Part shown: piece after piece, positions 1 through 8,669 of the stretch | How the letters are laid out: each line of letters starts with the position of its first letter | Position numbering within the stretch: position 1 is the stretch's first letter | NCBI GenBank assembly: GCA_964591295.1 | Contig: CAZQAG010000002.1 | Location: 27,809-91,808, forward strand | Source of the DNA: VAXT01 sp964591295 | GTDB taxonomy: Bacteria > Actinomycetota > Thermoleophilia > Gaiellales > Gaiellaceae | Length of the DNA stretch: 64,000 bases | Direction of reading: 5' to 3' | Made by a program: the position numbers and the translations under genes | The notes under the pieces: generated by a model | What the model was told of the DNA's origin: nothing | Seen by the model: the letters and a program-made list of their open reading frames with translations, nothing else | Database searches by the model: none

Positions 1-349
1 CGACGACCGCGACCGCCTCGGCGACGTGGCGCCACTGGAAACGGGGCGCCTCCGGAAGGGCGACCGCAGCACCGCGGTCCCACCAGGCCCAGATTCCGAG
101 GTCGGAGAGGTCGCGCTCCTGCGGGCCGCGATCGGGCACGGACGCGACCGGCCGCCCGCGGCGCATCTTCAGGTAGCCGCCCAGGAAGAACTCCAGCTCG
201 AGCCCGAGCGCGGCGAGGAGGAGCAGCCAGACCGGAATTGCCGCCCGCACCTCGTAGGGCAGGAAGAAATAGGCGATCACTGCGGCGAGCACCGCGATCC
301 GTGCCCGCCGGAAGATCCGCTCCCGCCGCTCGAGGTCGTTAGTTGCCAT
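1..349 (-). CDS. Partial membrane protein, N-terminal 116 residues (runs off the window)
   Basis: The reverse strand is open from an ATG at 349 to the window edge without a stop, so only the N-terminal part is present. The translation begins with a charged stretch (MATNDLERRERIFRRAR). Two hydrophobic segments follow, at about residues 18-34 and 40-60, the second rich in Leu and ending ELEFFLGGY. A basic soluble stretch comes next, then a Trp-rich region (GIWAWWDRG). The layout fits a small membrane protein with two helices in the visible part and a cytoplasmic tail. It is divergent from the gene at 375, so the shared gap of about 25 bp must hold both promoters. I do not recognise the family. 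Confidence 0.6.
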   Translation of the reverse strand, partial: MATNDLERRERIFRRARIAVLAAVIAYFFLPYEVRAAIPVWLLLLAALGLELEFFLGGYLKMRRGRPVASVPDRGPQERDLSDLGIWAWWDRGAAVALPEAPRFQWRHVAEAVAVV

Positions 350-374
350 CGACGTGAACGTTAGAGTCGGCGGC

Positions 375-791
375 ATGGCCGAGACCCCGAGCGAGCATGG
401 TGTCCGGCGCTACTGGGAGGAATTCTGGAGCAAAGGCGACCGGTCAGCCGTCGACGAGTTCTACGCCGACACCTTCCGGCTGAACGGCGAAGACACGTCC
501 CGCGACGAGTGGAGAGACGGCGCGGAGCGCTGGCGAAGCAAGTTCTCGGACATCAGGGTCGAGGTCGACAAGCTCTTCACCAGCGGCGAGGTTGTCGTCA
601 GCCGCATCATCTTTCGCGGAACGCACACCGGTGACCTCGCCTGGTTGCCCGCGACCGGGAGGAGCTTCGAGGTCGGCGGCATCGACATCTTCGAGTTCGA
701 GGACGGCCGGGTCGTCGATCACTGGCACGAGGTGGACCACCTCGACCTGTTCGAGCAGCTCGGCGCCGAAGTACGCCCCGCATCCGTCTAG
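375..791 (+). CDS. SnoaL-like / NTF2-fold polyketide-cyclase-type protein
   Basis: 138 residues, the usual size of a single NTF2-fold SnoaL-like domain. Typical features are the N-terminal helix (RRYWEEFWSKGDRSAVDEFYAD), the central W-rich helix (RDEWRDGAERWRSKFSDI) and the C-terminal strand with acidic and His residues (FEFEDGRVVDHWHEVDHLDLFEQLG). Family members are small ligand-binding or cyclase-like proteins; the substrate cannot be told from sequence. An in-frame ATG lies at 354, but 375 is preferred: the hexamer TAGAGT (362-367) lies 7 nt before it, as expected for a leaderless transcript, and there is no ribosome binding site for either start. Confidence 0.75.
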   Translation: MAETPSEHGVRRYWEEFWSKGDRSAVDEFYADTFRLNGEDTSRDEWRDGAERWRSKFSDIRVEVDKLFTSGEVVVSRIIFRGTHTGDLAWLPATGRSFEVGGIDIFEFEDGRVVDHWHEVDHLDLFEQLGAEVRPASV

Positions 792-814
792 CGCGCGACT
801 GGCATGCTGGGGAC

Positions 815-1711
815 TTGAGCGAGGAGCTTGCAATCCGTCTGCGCGGTGCCGTGAAGCGCTACGGGCAGATCACCGCGGTCGACCACCTGGACCTCGACGT
901 CCCGGTCGGCACGTGCGTCGGCCTGCTCGGTCCGAACGGGGCCGGCAAGTCGACGACCATGCGCCTCCTCACGGCGCAGGCGATCGCCGACGAGGGCGAG
1001 ATCGAGGTCCTCGGCTTCCGTCTGCCCGGCGAGTCGAAGGCGGCCCGCGCGCAGTGCGGCGTCACCCCGCAGCTCGACAACCTCGACGTCACGCTCACCG
1101 TGCACCAGAACCTGCTCGTCTTCGCGCACCTCTACCGGATCCCCCGGGCCGAGCGGCCCGAGGCGATCGAGCGTGCGCTCAAGATGGCGAATCTCGTCGA
1201 CCGCCGCGACACGCGCGTGGACAAGCTCTCCGGCGGGATGCGCCGCCGCCTGCTGATTGCGCGGTCGCTCATCCACCAACCGCGGCTCGTCTTGCTCGAC
1301 GAGCCGACCGTGGGCCTCGACCCGCAGGTCCGCCAGGAGCTCTGGGCGCTCATCGACAAGCTCCGCTCCGAAGGAACGACGATCCTCATGTCGACCCACT
1401 ACATCGAGGAGGCCCAGCGCCTGGCCGACACCGTGCTGATCATGTCCCACGGGAGCTCGGTTGCCGCCGGCTCGCCCTCGGAGCTCGTGCTCGAGCACGC
1501 CGGCCACGAGGTGCTCGAGGTCTACGGCCCGCCGGCACGGCTCGCCGAGGTCGCGTCCGAGGCGGGGGAAGCCGGGCTGCGAACGCGCCGCACCGGGACG
1601 AGCATCTCCATCCTCGGCATCGAGAACGGCGAGCACGGGTTCGAGGGAGAGCGCCGCCCGGCGAACCTCGAGGACGTCTTCGTCCTGCTCACCGGCGAGG
1701 AGATTGCCTGA
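815..1711 (+). CDS. ABC-2 type exporter ATP-binding protein (NodI/DrrA-like)
   Basis: 298 residues. ATPase subunit of an ABC-2 efflux system: Walker A GPNGAGKST at 39-47, signature LSGGM at 138-142, Walker B LVLLDEP at 158-164, switch His at 195. A C-terminal extension of about 80 residues, as in DrrA-type proteins, follows the nucleotide-binding domain. The start is TTG at 815; CATGCT at 803-808 is a possible -10 element. The stop codon overlaps the permease start by one base (TGATG), so the two are co-translated. DrrA/NodI family systems export drugs, lipids or glycans; the substrate here is not known, though the neighbouring glycan island makes a glycan or lipid plausible. Confidence 0.9.
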   Translation: MSEELAIRLRGAVKRYGQITAVDHLDLDVPVGTCVGLLGPNGAGKSTTMRLLTAQAIADEGEIEVLGFRLPGESKAARAQCGVTPQLDNLDVTLTVHQNLLVFAHLYRIPRAERPEAIERALKMANLVDRRDTRVDKLSGGMRRRLLIARSLIHQPRLVLLDEPTVGLDPQVRQELWALIDKLRSEGTTILMSTHYIEEAQRLADTVLIMSHGSSVAAGSPSELVLEHAGHEVLEVYGPPARLAEVASEAGEAGLRTRRTGTSISILGIENGEHGFEGERRPANLEDVFVLLTGEEIA

Positions 1712-2505
1712 TGGCGACCGCCTCCCGCACCGCGCGGCTGGGGCGCCTCGAGCGGCCGGCTCTGACCGGGGTCCTCGTGCGCGAGGTCGTGAACTTCTCC
1801 TCGTTCTGGCGCTCGAGCACCTTCTCCTCGACGGTCGAGCCGACGATCTACCTGCTCGCGTTCGGCTTCGGCTTCGGCTCGCTCGTGGGGAGGATCGCCG
1901 GCTACCGGACGGTCGACTTCATCGCGACGGGGACGGTGGCCACCGCCGTCCTGTTCTCGGCTGCGTTCCCGGCGATGTTCGGGACGTTCGTCAAGTACCA
2001 GTTCCAGCGCACCTACGACGCGATCCTCGCGGCACCGGTCGACACGGAGGAGCTCGTCACCGCCGAGGCGCTCTGGATCGCGACCCGCGCGGGCGTGTAC
2101 GGGTGCGTGCCGATGCTCGTCGGCGTGGCCTTCGGGCTCGACCCGTCGTGGGGGATGCTCTTCGTGCCGCTGATCGCGTGGCTCGCAGGCTTCGGCTGGG
2201 CCTGCTTCGGGATCATGATCGCCGGCTTCGCGAAGTCGTTCGAGAACTTCAACTACGTGGTGAGCGCCGTCTTGACGCCGCTCTTCCTCGTCGCGGGGAC
2301 GTTCTTCCCGTTGGACGCGCTGCCCCGCTGGGCTCAGATCCTCGGCGAGGTGAACCCGCTCCACCAATGCGTCCAACTGGTGCGCAACGCGGTCTTCGGC
2401 TTCGAAGGCTGGACGGATCTCGCGCGTGTGGGCGCACTCGTCCTCTTCGGGCTCGTCATGTGGCGCATCGCGATCCGGGCGATGGAACGCAAGCTCATCG
2501 ACTGA
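1711..2505 (+). CDS. ABC-2 type exporter permease
   Basis: 264 residues with six hydrophobic segments typical of ABC2_membrane permeases. Features include the first helix region TIYLLAFGFGFGSLVG, a periplasmic-side loop, and the conserved late segment with FFPLDALPRWAQ followed by NPLHQCVQLVRNAVFG, which matches the NPL(T/H)xxVExxR pattern of DrrB/NodJ permeases. The open frame extends upstream through the ATPase gene in another frame; the ATG at 1711, overlapping the ATPase stop, is the coupled start. It pairs with the 815-1711 ATPase to form an exporter of unknown substrate. Confidence 0.9.
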   Translation: MATASRTARLGRLERPALTGVLVREVVNFSSFWRSSTFSSTVEPTIYLLAFGFGFGSLVGRIAGYRTVDFIATGTVATAVLFSAAFPAMFGTFVKYQFQRTYDAILAAPVDTEELVTAEALWIATRAGVYGCVPMLVGVAFGLDPSWGMLFVPLIAWLAGFGWACFGIMIAGFAKSFENFNYVVSAVLTPLFLVAGTFFPLDALPRWAQILGEVNPLHQCVQLVRNAVFGFEGWTDLARVGALVLFGLVMWRIAIRAMERKLID

Positions 2506-2563
2506 CGGAAGTGCGCGACTGCGCCTACGCCTGTGAGCGGCTTGGCCTCCGTTCCGTAAGCGC

Positions 2564-2593
2564 TTGTCATCGTTCGGCCGCTTCCGTCAGAAT
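2564..2593 (+). promoter_or_regulatory. Candidate promoter of the first DivIVA-like gene
   Basis: TTGTCA at 2564-2569 and CAGAAT at 2588-2593 are separated by 18 nt, and the -10-like box ends 9 nt before the GTG start at 2603. The paralogous gene at 34767 has a similar pair (TTGTCC at 34730, AAAGAT at 34752) ending 9 nt before its start. Confidence 0.4.
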
Positions 2594-2602
2594 GGGCGAC
2601 CC

Positions 2603-3259
2603 GTGCTCATCGCGCCCGCAGAGGTCCAGGACAAGAAGCTGAAGCGCGTTCCTCGCGGGTACAGCCGAGCCTCGGTCGAGAAGCTGCTCCACGAAATTGT
2701 CGCGAGCTACGCACAGGTCTGGCAAGAGCGGGACCAGCTGCGCACGCGAGTCGGACGGCTGGAGAGGGAGCTCGCACCGCTACGCGTTGCCGAAGACCAC
2801 CTGAGAGACATCCTCGTCACCGCCGAGCGCGCGGCGTCGGAGGTTCGCGCGCAGGCCGCAAAGGACGCCGAGGCGCTCCTGGAGCAGGCGAAGACGAAGA
2901 GGATGGCCGAGGAGAAGGCGGCGTCCAAGATCCGCGGTCAGGCCGCACGCGATGCCGAGGCGCTCCTCGAGCAGGCGCGGACGAAGGGCAGAGCGTCGCA
3001 GAGTGCGCTGAAGGCCCAGCAGACCCGGCTCAAGAACGAGGTCGAGCGACTGAAGACGGTCGAGGAAGAGCTCCACGCGCAGCTAGGCGCATTCCTCCGC
3101 AGGGGTCTCGAGCTCGTCGAGAAAGACCGCAAGGCGACCCGGGAGACCCCGGTCATCCCTGTGGCAGACGCCAAGGCGACGCAGCTGAGCCCGGTCGTCC
3201 CGCAGCCGACCGAGCAGACACCCTCCACGCACAAGACGCCCGACCCCGCGACCGCGTAA
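2603..3259 (+). CDS. DivIVA-domain coiled-coil protein, copy 1
   Basis: 218 residues from a GTG at 2603. The N-terminal segment (KLKRVPRGYSRASVEKLLHEI) matches the DivIVA/Wag31 N-terminal motif (F-x-x-x-x-x-GY-x-x-x-x-V-x-x-x-L), followed by a long Ala/Glu-rich coiled coil (about 30-175). That coil contains two near-identical 27-residue blocks with the core DAEALLEQA. The tail is low-complexity and Pro/Thr-rich. DivIVA family proteins mark cell poles or septa and recruit wall-synthesis factors. The start was placed by alignment with the paralog at 34767 (FIAPTEVQSKKLKR against LIAPAEVQDKKLKR). It stands at the left edge of the glycan island, with the other copy at the right edge. Confidence 0.8.
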   Translation: MLIAPAEVQDKKLKRVPRGYSRASVEKLLHEIVASYAQVWQERDQLRTRVGRLERELAPLRVAEDHLRDILVTAERAASEVRAQAAKDAEALLEQAKTKRMAEEKAASKIRGQAARDAEALLEQARTKGRASQSALKAQQTRLKNEVERLKTVEEELHAQLGAFLRRGLELVEKDRKATRETPVIPVADAKATQLSPVVPQPTEQTPSTHKTPDPATA

Positions 3260-3356
3260 ATCCGGAACCCGGGCACCCCGCTGTTGACGGGTCTCCCCAT
3301 GTGGTTAACAATCGGTAAGACCTCGGGGAGAGAGGGAATGGAAAAACTGATCGAGG

Positions 3357-3385
3357 ACGGTCGCCCTGTGGCATTCGGCGACCGT
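3357..3385. repeat. Inverted repeat in the gap before the GH/GT fusion gene
   Basis: Perfect 9-bp arms ACGGTCGCC (3357-3365) and GGCGACCGT (3377-3385) enclose an 11-nt loop. No T-run follows on either strand, so it is not an obvious intrinsic terminator; it could be a weak hairpin or an operator for the gene that follows. Confidence 0.4.
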
Positions 3386-3405
3386 TCAGGGAATGGCCAT
3401 CTGCG

Positions 3406-5997
3406 GTGATATCGGGCATCGGTCGTACTTCGGCGCCTGCCGCCGCTAGGTCCGCGCGCGCGCGATCATCCGTGCGTGGAAAATTCCTCTACTGCGGGGG
3501 TGAGAAGCTGTACGTCCGCGGTGTGACGTATGGCACCTTCCGTTCGAATGGACAAAGCGGCGAGTACCCGGACGTCGCCGCCGCCGATCGAGACTTTCGG
3601 GATATGGCTGCGAGCGGCGTCAACGTCGTCCGCACCTACACGCCCCCGCCGCGCTGGCTGCTGGATCTCGCTCTTGCGCACGGGCTCCGCGTCATGGTCG
3701 GCCTCCCCTGGGAGCAGCACATTGCATTTCTCGACGAGCCCGCCCGCGCGCGACAGATCGAAGGGCGCGTCCGGGAGGGCGCGCGCGCATGCGCAGGGCA
3801 TCCGGCCGTTCTCTGCTACGCGGTCGGCAACGAGATCCCATCGTCGATCGTGCGTTGGCACGGCCGACGCCGAATCGAGCGCTTCATCAGGCGCATCTAC
3901 GACGTGGCGAAATCCGAGGATCCCGAGGCGCTCGTCACGTACGTCAATTACCCGTCGACCGAATACCTGCGCCTGCCGTTTCTCGACCTCGTCTGCTTCA
4001 ACGTCTTCCTCGAGGCCGAGGAGCAACTCGAGGTCTACATCGCACGGCTGCAGAACATCGCCGGCGATCGGCCGCTGATCGTCGCGGAGCTCGGCCTCGA
4101 CAGCGGCCGGCACGGGGAAGAGGCGCAGGCCGTGTCGGTTGGGTGGCAAGTCCGCACCGCGTTCCGGAACGGTTGCGCGGGCGCCGTGGTCTTCTCCTGG
4201 ACCGACGAATGGCACACAGGCGGCATGGACATCGAGGACTGGCGGTTCGGGCTGACCGATCGCCACCGACGGCCGAAGGCGGCGCTGCCGGCGGTTAGGG
4301 ATGCCTTCGAGGACGTGCCGTTCCCCGAGCGTCTCGAGTGGCCGTCCGTCTCGATCATCGTCTGCACGTACAACGGCTCCGCGACGCTCCGAGAGTGTCT
4401 CGAGGGGATCGACGAGCTCGACTACCCCGACTACGAGGCGATCGTGGTCGACGACGGCTCGACGGATGCAACCGCGGCAATTGCCGAGGAGTACGACACC
4501 CGCCTGATTCGCACCGAGAACCGAGGACTGAGCAGCGCGCGCAACACGGGCCTCGAGGCGGCCACGGGAGAGATCGTCGCCTACATCGACGACGATGCGC
4601 GGCCCGATCGCCACTGGTTGCGCTACATCGCAGCCGGCCTCGCCGGGACTTCCCATGCCGGAGTCGGCGGGCCCAATATCGCCCCGCCGACCCAGGGTCT
4701 CGTCGCCGAGTGCGTCGGCGCGACGCCGGGCGGCCCGATCCACGTGCTCCTCTCCGACCGAGAGGCAGAGCACATCCCGGGCTGCAACATGGCTTTTCGC
4801 CGGTCCGCGCTCGAGGAGATTGGCGGCTTCGATCCGCAGTTTCATATCGCCGGAGACGACGTCGACATCTGCTGGCGCTTGCGCGATGCCGGGTGGACAC
4901 TGGGATTCAGCCCCGGGGCCATGGTCTGGCATCGGCGACGCAGCTCCATCCGTGCCTTTCTGCGGCAACAGCGGCAGTACGGTCGCGCGGAGGCCCTGCT
5001 GGAGCGGAAATGGCCCGAGCGCTACAACATGGCGGGTCATGTCGCCTGGGCGGGGCGCGTCTACGGCGGTGCGCTGGGAGGGATCGGGAGACGGCCGCGG
5101 ATCTACTACGGCACCTGGGGCACCGGCCTCTTCCAGTCCGCCGACCCGGTTCGGCCGAGCATCGTCGCCGCCCTGCCGCTTCTGCCCGAGTGGTACCTCG
5201 TCATCCTCGGCCTCAGCGCCTGCTCGACGCTCGGGATCTTCTGGCGGCCCATGCTGCTCGCGCTGCCCTTGCTCGCGCTGGCCGTGGGGATTCTCCTCTT
5301 CCACGCCTCGGCCGCCGGCTCGAAGGCGACGCTCGCGCACGGGGGCATCAGCAAGGGCGGACAGCTCAAGCGGCGCGCTCTGACCCAGCTGCTCCACCTC
5401 CTCCAGCCCATGGCGCGCCTCTCGGGGCGGATGCGCCAGGGGCTCACGCCATGGAGGCGATACACGGGAGTGACGCGCGTGGCCCTTCCTTGGCGGCGGG
5501 AGCGCATGATCTGGAGCGAGAGCTGGCAGGCGCCTACGACCTGGCTTTCCTCTCTCGAGGCTTCCTTCAAGACGCAGTCGAGCGACGTGCGGCGCGGTGG
5601 GGATTACGACCGCTGGGATCTGCAGGTTCGGGCCGGCAGCCTCGGCGCGGCGAGGCTTCGCCTGGCCGTCGAGGAGCACGGGCAGGGTCGCCAGTTTCTG
5701 CGGCACCGCCTCTGGCCTCGCATATCTCCCATCGGTATCGCCGTTTTCGCAGGGCTTGGCGTCCTGGCGGTTCTGGCCGCCCTGAACGGGCCCTGGTACG
5801 TCGCAGCTATCCTCGGGGTGCTCGCCGTGGCAGTGGCTTACCGCACGCTGCACGAATGCGCGGTTGCGACGGACGTGTGCCTCAGCGGGATCGACGCACA
5901 GGTTGCGGAGCCGGAAGGACTCGGCCCTGCGCTCGAGCACCAGATTCGTCTGGCGAAGACGACCGCGGCGTACGCGCAGGAGCGTGCTGACACGTGA
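3406..5997 (+). CDS. Glycoside hydrolase (GH2/GH5-type TIM barrel) fused to a GT2 glycosyltransferase, with membrane segments
   Basis: 863 residues. The N-terminal ~300 residues are a clan GH-A type barrel: YAVGNEIP carries the acid/base pair Asn142-Glu143 and IVAELG the second catalytic Glu228. Residues ~314-560 are a GT2 domain (VSIIVCTYNG, nucleotide-binding DDGSTD at 349-354, IDDDARP metal-binding region at 394-400, acceptor-site region HIAGDDVDICWRLRDAGW). Hydrophobic segments lie at ~605-660 and ~745-795. This couples hydrolysis or transglycosylation to chain synthesis in one membrane-bound protein. The GTG at 3472, directly before RGKFLYCGGEKLYVRG, may be the true start because conserved sequence begins there. 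The stop overlaps the ABC exporter start by 4 nt (ATGA), so synthesis and export are coupled. Confidence 0.85.
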   Translation: MISGIGRTSAPAAARSARARSSVRGKFLYCGGEKLYVRGVTYGTFRSNGQSGEYPDVAAADRDFRDMAASGVNVVRTYTPPPRWLLDLALAHGLRVMVGLPWEQHIAFLDEPARARQIEGRVREGARACAGHPAVLCYAVGNEIPSSIVRWHGRRRIERFIRRIYDVAKSEDPEALVTYVNYPSTEYLRLPFLDLVCFNVFLEAEEQLEVYIARLQNIAGDRPLIVAELGLDSGRHGEEAQAVSVGWQVRTAFRNGCAGAVVFSWTDEWHTGGMDIEDWRFGLTDRHRRPKAALPAVRDAFEDVPFPERLEWPSVSIIVCTYNGSATLRECLEGIDELDYPDYEAIVVDDGSTDATAAIAEEYDTRLIRTENRGLSSARNTGLEAATGEIVAYIDDDARPDRHWLRYIAAGLAGTSHAGVGGPNIAPPTQGLVAECVGATPGGPIHVLLSDREAEHIPGCNMAFRRSALEEIGGFDPQFHIAGDDVDICWRLRDAGWTLGFSPGAMVWHRRRSSIRAFLRQQRQYGRAEALLERKWPERYNMAGHVAWAGRVYGGALGGIGRRPRIYYGTWGTGLFQSADPVRPSIVAALPLLPEWYLVILGLSACSTLGIFWRPMLLALPLLALAVGILLFHASAAGSKATLAHGGISKGGQLKRRALTQLLHLLQPMARLSGRMRQGLTPWRRYTGVTRVALPWRRERMIWSESWQAPTTWLSSLEASFKTQSSDVRRGGDYDRWDLQVRAGSLGAARLRLAVEEHGQGRQFLRHRLWPRISPIGIAVFAGLGVLAVLAALNGPWYVAAILGVLAVAVAYRTLHECAVATDVCLSGIDAQVAEPEGLGPALEHQIRLAKTTAAYAQERADT

Positions 5998-8669
5998 TCG
6001 CGATCGCCACAGACCGCAGAAAGCGCCTACCTTCGGTCTTCGCCACGCTGCTCTGGCTCGCGGCAGTGGTCATCGCCTCGCTTGCCGGCGTGGCCGCGCT
6101 CGTCGAGGAGCGCACGGGCTTGGGCCACGACCTCGGAGTCATCGCGGAGGCCGCGCTCGCGGTCGCCATTGCCACCGCCGGAGCCTGGATCGTGGCTCGC
6201 GAAGCCCGGAGCCCGGTCGGGTGGATCGTCTGCTGCCTGGGTGTCGGCCTCGCGACCTTTGCCTTCAGCGGGGAGTACGTCGCGAACGAGCTGGCCGGCG
6301 GCGGGTCGCCCGGCGAGTTCGTTGAGGGCGTCGCCCTCGCAGGCTACCTGTCATTCCCGGCGATGGTGCTCGCGGCGCCGTTCCTCCTCCTGCTCGGCCC
6401 CGGCCCGCGCGAGGGACGTGGAGCCCGGGTGGTGACGCTTTCGCTTGCGGTCGCCGGTGGCGCCTCGCTCGCACTGCTCGCGCTGCTACCCGGACCGCTG
6501 AAGGGTTTTCGTGCCGTCGACAATCCGTTGGGCGTGGCCACGCTCGATGGTCTCCGGGACTTCGCACTTTGGGCGTGGCTGCCCGTTGCCTGCCTGACGG
6601 TCGCAGTGTCGCTCGTCCCTCGCCGCGCGGTGAAGCAGGCCGAAGAGAGCGCGGTCGAACAGAAGGAGTTCGTACAGGAAGATCTCCACCGACCTGTCAT
6701 GGGCGAGCGCCCGAAGCACGCGTGGGGCTTCCTGCGGGACTTCCCGCGCGTTCTTCCGTATCTGCGGCCCTACTGGAAGCTCGGCGCTTCGTCGATCGTC
6801 CTTCTCGCTCTTGGTGTCGTCGCCGGACTCATCGCTCCCTGGCCACTCGCGATCCTGCTCGACACTGTTCTCGGCGAGGAGCCGCTGCCATCTCTTCTTG
6901 GGTCAATCGGCGACTGGGACCCAACGACGCTCCTCGTGCTTGCAGTGACTGCGGGCGTCCTCGTGACCGCGCTCGAACACGGTGTCGGAGTGGGCGACAG
7001 CTACGTGAACACCGCATTACAGGAGCGTCTGGCACTCGACGTGCGCAGCGACGTTTTCCGCCACGTTCAGCGGCTCTCGCAAGCGTTCCACGACATGACG
7101 CCCAAGGGCAGCCTGTTGTTCACGATCACGAACCAGGCTGATGCAGTAGGAGCAGTCACTGTCTCGATTGGGCCGCTCGTCCAGAGCGTATTGATGCTCG
7201 TCGGGATGTTCGTGATCGCGTTTGTGATCGATCCCCAGCTCGCGCTGCTCTCTCTGACCGTCGTCCCCTTCATCTACGTCTCGACGGGCTACTACACAAA
7301 GCGAATCGAGCCCCGGCTCTACCATGTGCGCGGCCTCGAGGGTCAGTCGATGTCGATCGTCTACGAGGCGATGGCGATGCTGCGTGTCGTCGTGGCGTTC
7401 GGCCGCGAGAAGTACGAGCACGGCCGTTTCCGCCGCCAAGGCGAGGAGGCCGTAAACGCCCGGATCAACCTCACTGTTCGGCAGACCTTCTTCTCACTCG
7501 CCGTGAACGTGCTCACGGCGGTCGGGACCGCGCTCGTACTCGGGTTCGGCGGTTGGCACGTGATGCAGAACGAACTCACCGTGGGCGAGCTCGTCCTCGT
7601 GATGGCGTACATAGCATCCGTTTACGCGCCGCTCCAAGAGATCACGTCGACGCTAGCGATCCTCCAAGAACAGTTCATCAACATGCGGATGGTGCTCGAC
7701 CTCCTCGAGACGCCTGCGGATATCGAGGAGGACCCGGATGCGATCTCGATGACGGTCGCCAAAGGCGACCTGGTGGTCGAAGACGTGTCGTTCGCCTACG
7801 CGGAGCGGGACGGCACGCTCAAGCACATCTCGTTCACAGTCGGTGTCGGGGAGCGCATTGGGATCGTCGGACCCACGGGCGCGGGCAAGTCGACCCTCGT
7901 CAGCCTGCTGCCGCGCTTCTACGACCCCGGGGAGGGCCGCATACTTCTGGACGGGATCGAGACCCGGCGGCTGACGCTCGAGTCGCTCCGCAGGCAGTTC
8001 AGCGTCGTCCACCAAGAGCCGATGCTGTTTTCCGGGACGATTGCGGACAACATCCGCTACGCACGCCTCGACGCCTCGGAAGAGGAGATCGTCCGGGCAG
8101 CCGAAGCAGCGAACGCGCACGACTTCATCTCGGCTCTACCGAATGGGTACGAGACCGAACTCGGGGAAGGGGGCGCGCAGCTCTCTGGCGGTGAGCGTCA
8201 GCGGATCGCGGTCGCTCGCGCATTTCTCAAGGATGCGCCGATCTTGATCCTGGACGAGCCGACGTCGTCGATCGACTCGCAGACCGAGGCCGTAATCCTC
8301 GATGCGCTCGAGCGGCTGATGGTCGGGCGGACAGCGATCACGATCGCGCACCGTCTGGCGACGATTCGTGGTGCGGACTTGATCTTCGTCGTCGACCACG
8401 GTGAAATCGTCGAGCGTGGGACGCACGCGGAGCTGCTCGCCGCCGGCGGGCTCTACCGGACCCTGTATGACGCCCAGCTTGCCGACGAGCGCCCTGACAC
8501 CGAGGCGAGCGACTCAATCCACGAGCGGATGATCGCGAGCGTCGCGCGAACTCTCGAGGAGGCGGCGCCGGCTCTGCGCGAGCGGGCGGACGAGGCACGC
8601 CGCGCGCTACTTGACGCGGACGACGCCGAGCGGCTGCGAGAGGCACCGAGTGCTGGGGAGCGTCCGTGA
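5994..8669 (+). CDS. ABC exporter (TMD-NBD half-transporter) with an extra N-terminal sensor-kinase-like membrane domain
   Basis: 891 residues, against about 580-620 for a usual half-transporter. The standard parts are the six-helix exporter domain (~250-550), Walker A GPTGAGKST (626-634), Q-loop Gln674, signature LSGGE (730-734), Walker B LILDEP (751-756) and His786. The first ~210 residues are a separate hydrophobic domain with motifs such as ARSPVGWIVCCLG and the NPLG motif (177-180). These resemble the membrane input region of actinobacterial histidine kinases, but no kinase domain is present. A helical tail of ~60 residues follows the ATPase. It overlaps the GH/GT gene before it and the glycosyltransferase after it by 4 nt each. 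Role: probably exports the product of the neighbouring glycosyltransferases. Confidence 0.88.
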   Translation: MIAIATDRRKRLPSVFATLLWLAAVVIASLAGVAALVEERTGLGHDLGVIAEAALAVAIATAGAWIVAREARSPVGWIVCCLGVGLATFAFSGEYVANELAGGGSPGEFVEGVALAGYLSFPAMVLAAPFLLLLGPGPREGRGARVVTLSLAVAGGASLALLALLPGPLKGFRAVDNPLGVATLDGLRDFALWAWLPVACLTVAVSLVPRRAVKQAEESAVEQKEFVQEDLHRPVMGERPKHAWGFLRDFPRVLPYLRPYWKLGASSIVLLALGVVAGLIAPWPLAILLDTVLGEEPLPSLLGSIGDWDPTTLLVLAVTAGVLVTALEHGVGVGDSYVNTALQERLALDVRSDVFRHVQRLSQAFHDMTPKGSLLFTITNQADAVGAVTVSIGPLVQSVLMLVGMFVIAFVIDPQLALLSLTVVPFIYVSTGYYTKRIEPRLYHVRGLEGQSMSIVYEAMAMLRVVVAFGREKYEHGRFRRQGEEAVNARINLTVRQTFFSLAVNVLTAVGTALVLGFGGWHVMQNELTVGELVLVMAYIASVYAPLQEITSTLAILQEQFINMRMVLDLLETPADIEEDPDAISMTVAKGDLVVEDVSFAYAERDGTLKHISFTVGVGERIGIVGPTGAGKSTLVSLLPRFYDPGEGRILLDGIETRRLTLESLRRQFSVVHQEPMLFSGTIADNIRYARLDASEEEIVRAAEAANAHDFISALPNGYETELGEGGAQLSGGERQRIAVARAFLKDAPILILDEPTSSIDSQTEAVILDALERLMVGRTAITIAHRLATIRGADLIFVVDHGEIVERGTHAELLAAGGLYRTLYDAQLADERPDTEASDSIHERMIASVARTLEEAAPALRERADEARRALLDADDAERLREAPSAGERP

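Noticed and set aside
3357..3385. Hairpin as transcription terminator
   Set aside because: Perfect 9-bp arms but an 11-nt loop and no T-run on either strand; kept only as an inverted repeat.
3466..5940. 824-codon reverse-strand open frame opposite the GH/GT fusion
   Set aside because: The translation has no domain motif and is biased to Arg, Ala and Gly, as expected for the antisense of a high-GC gene.
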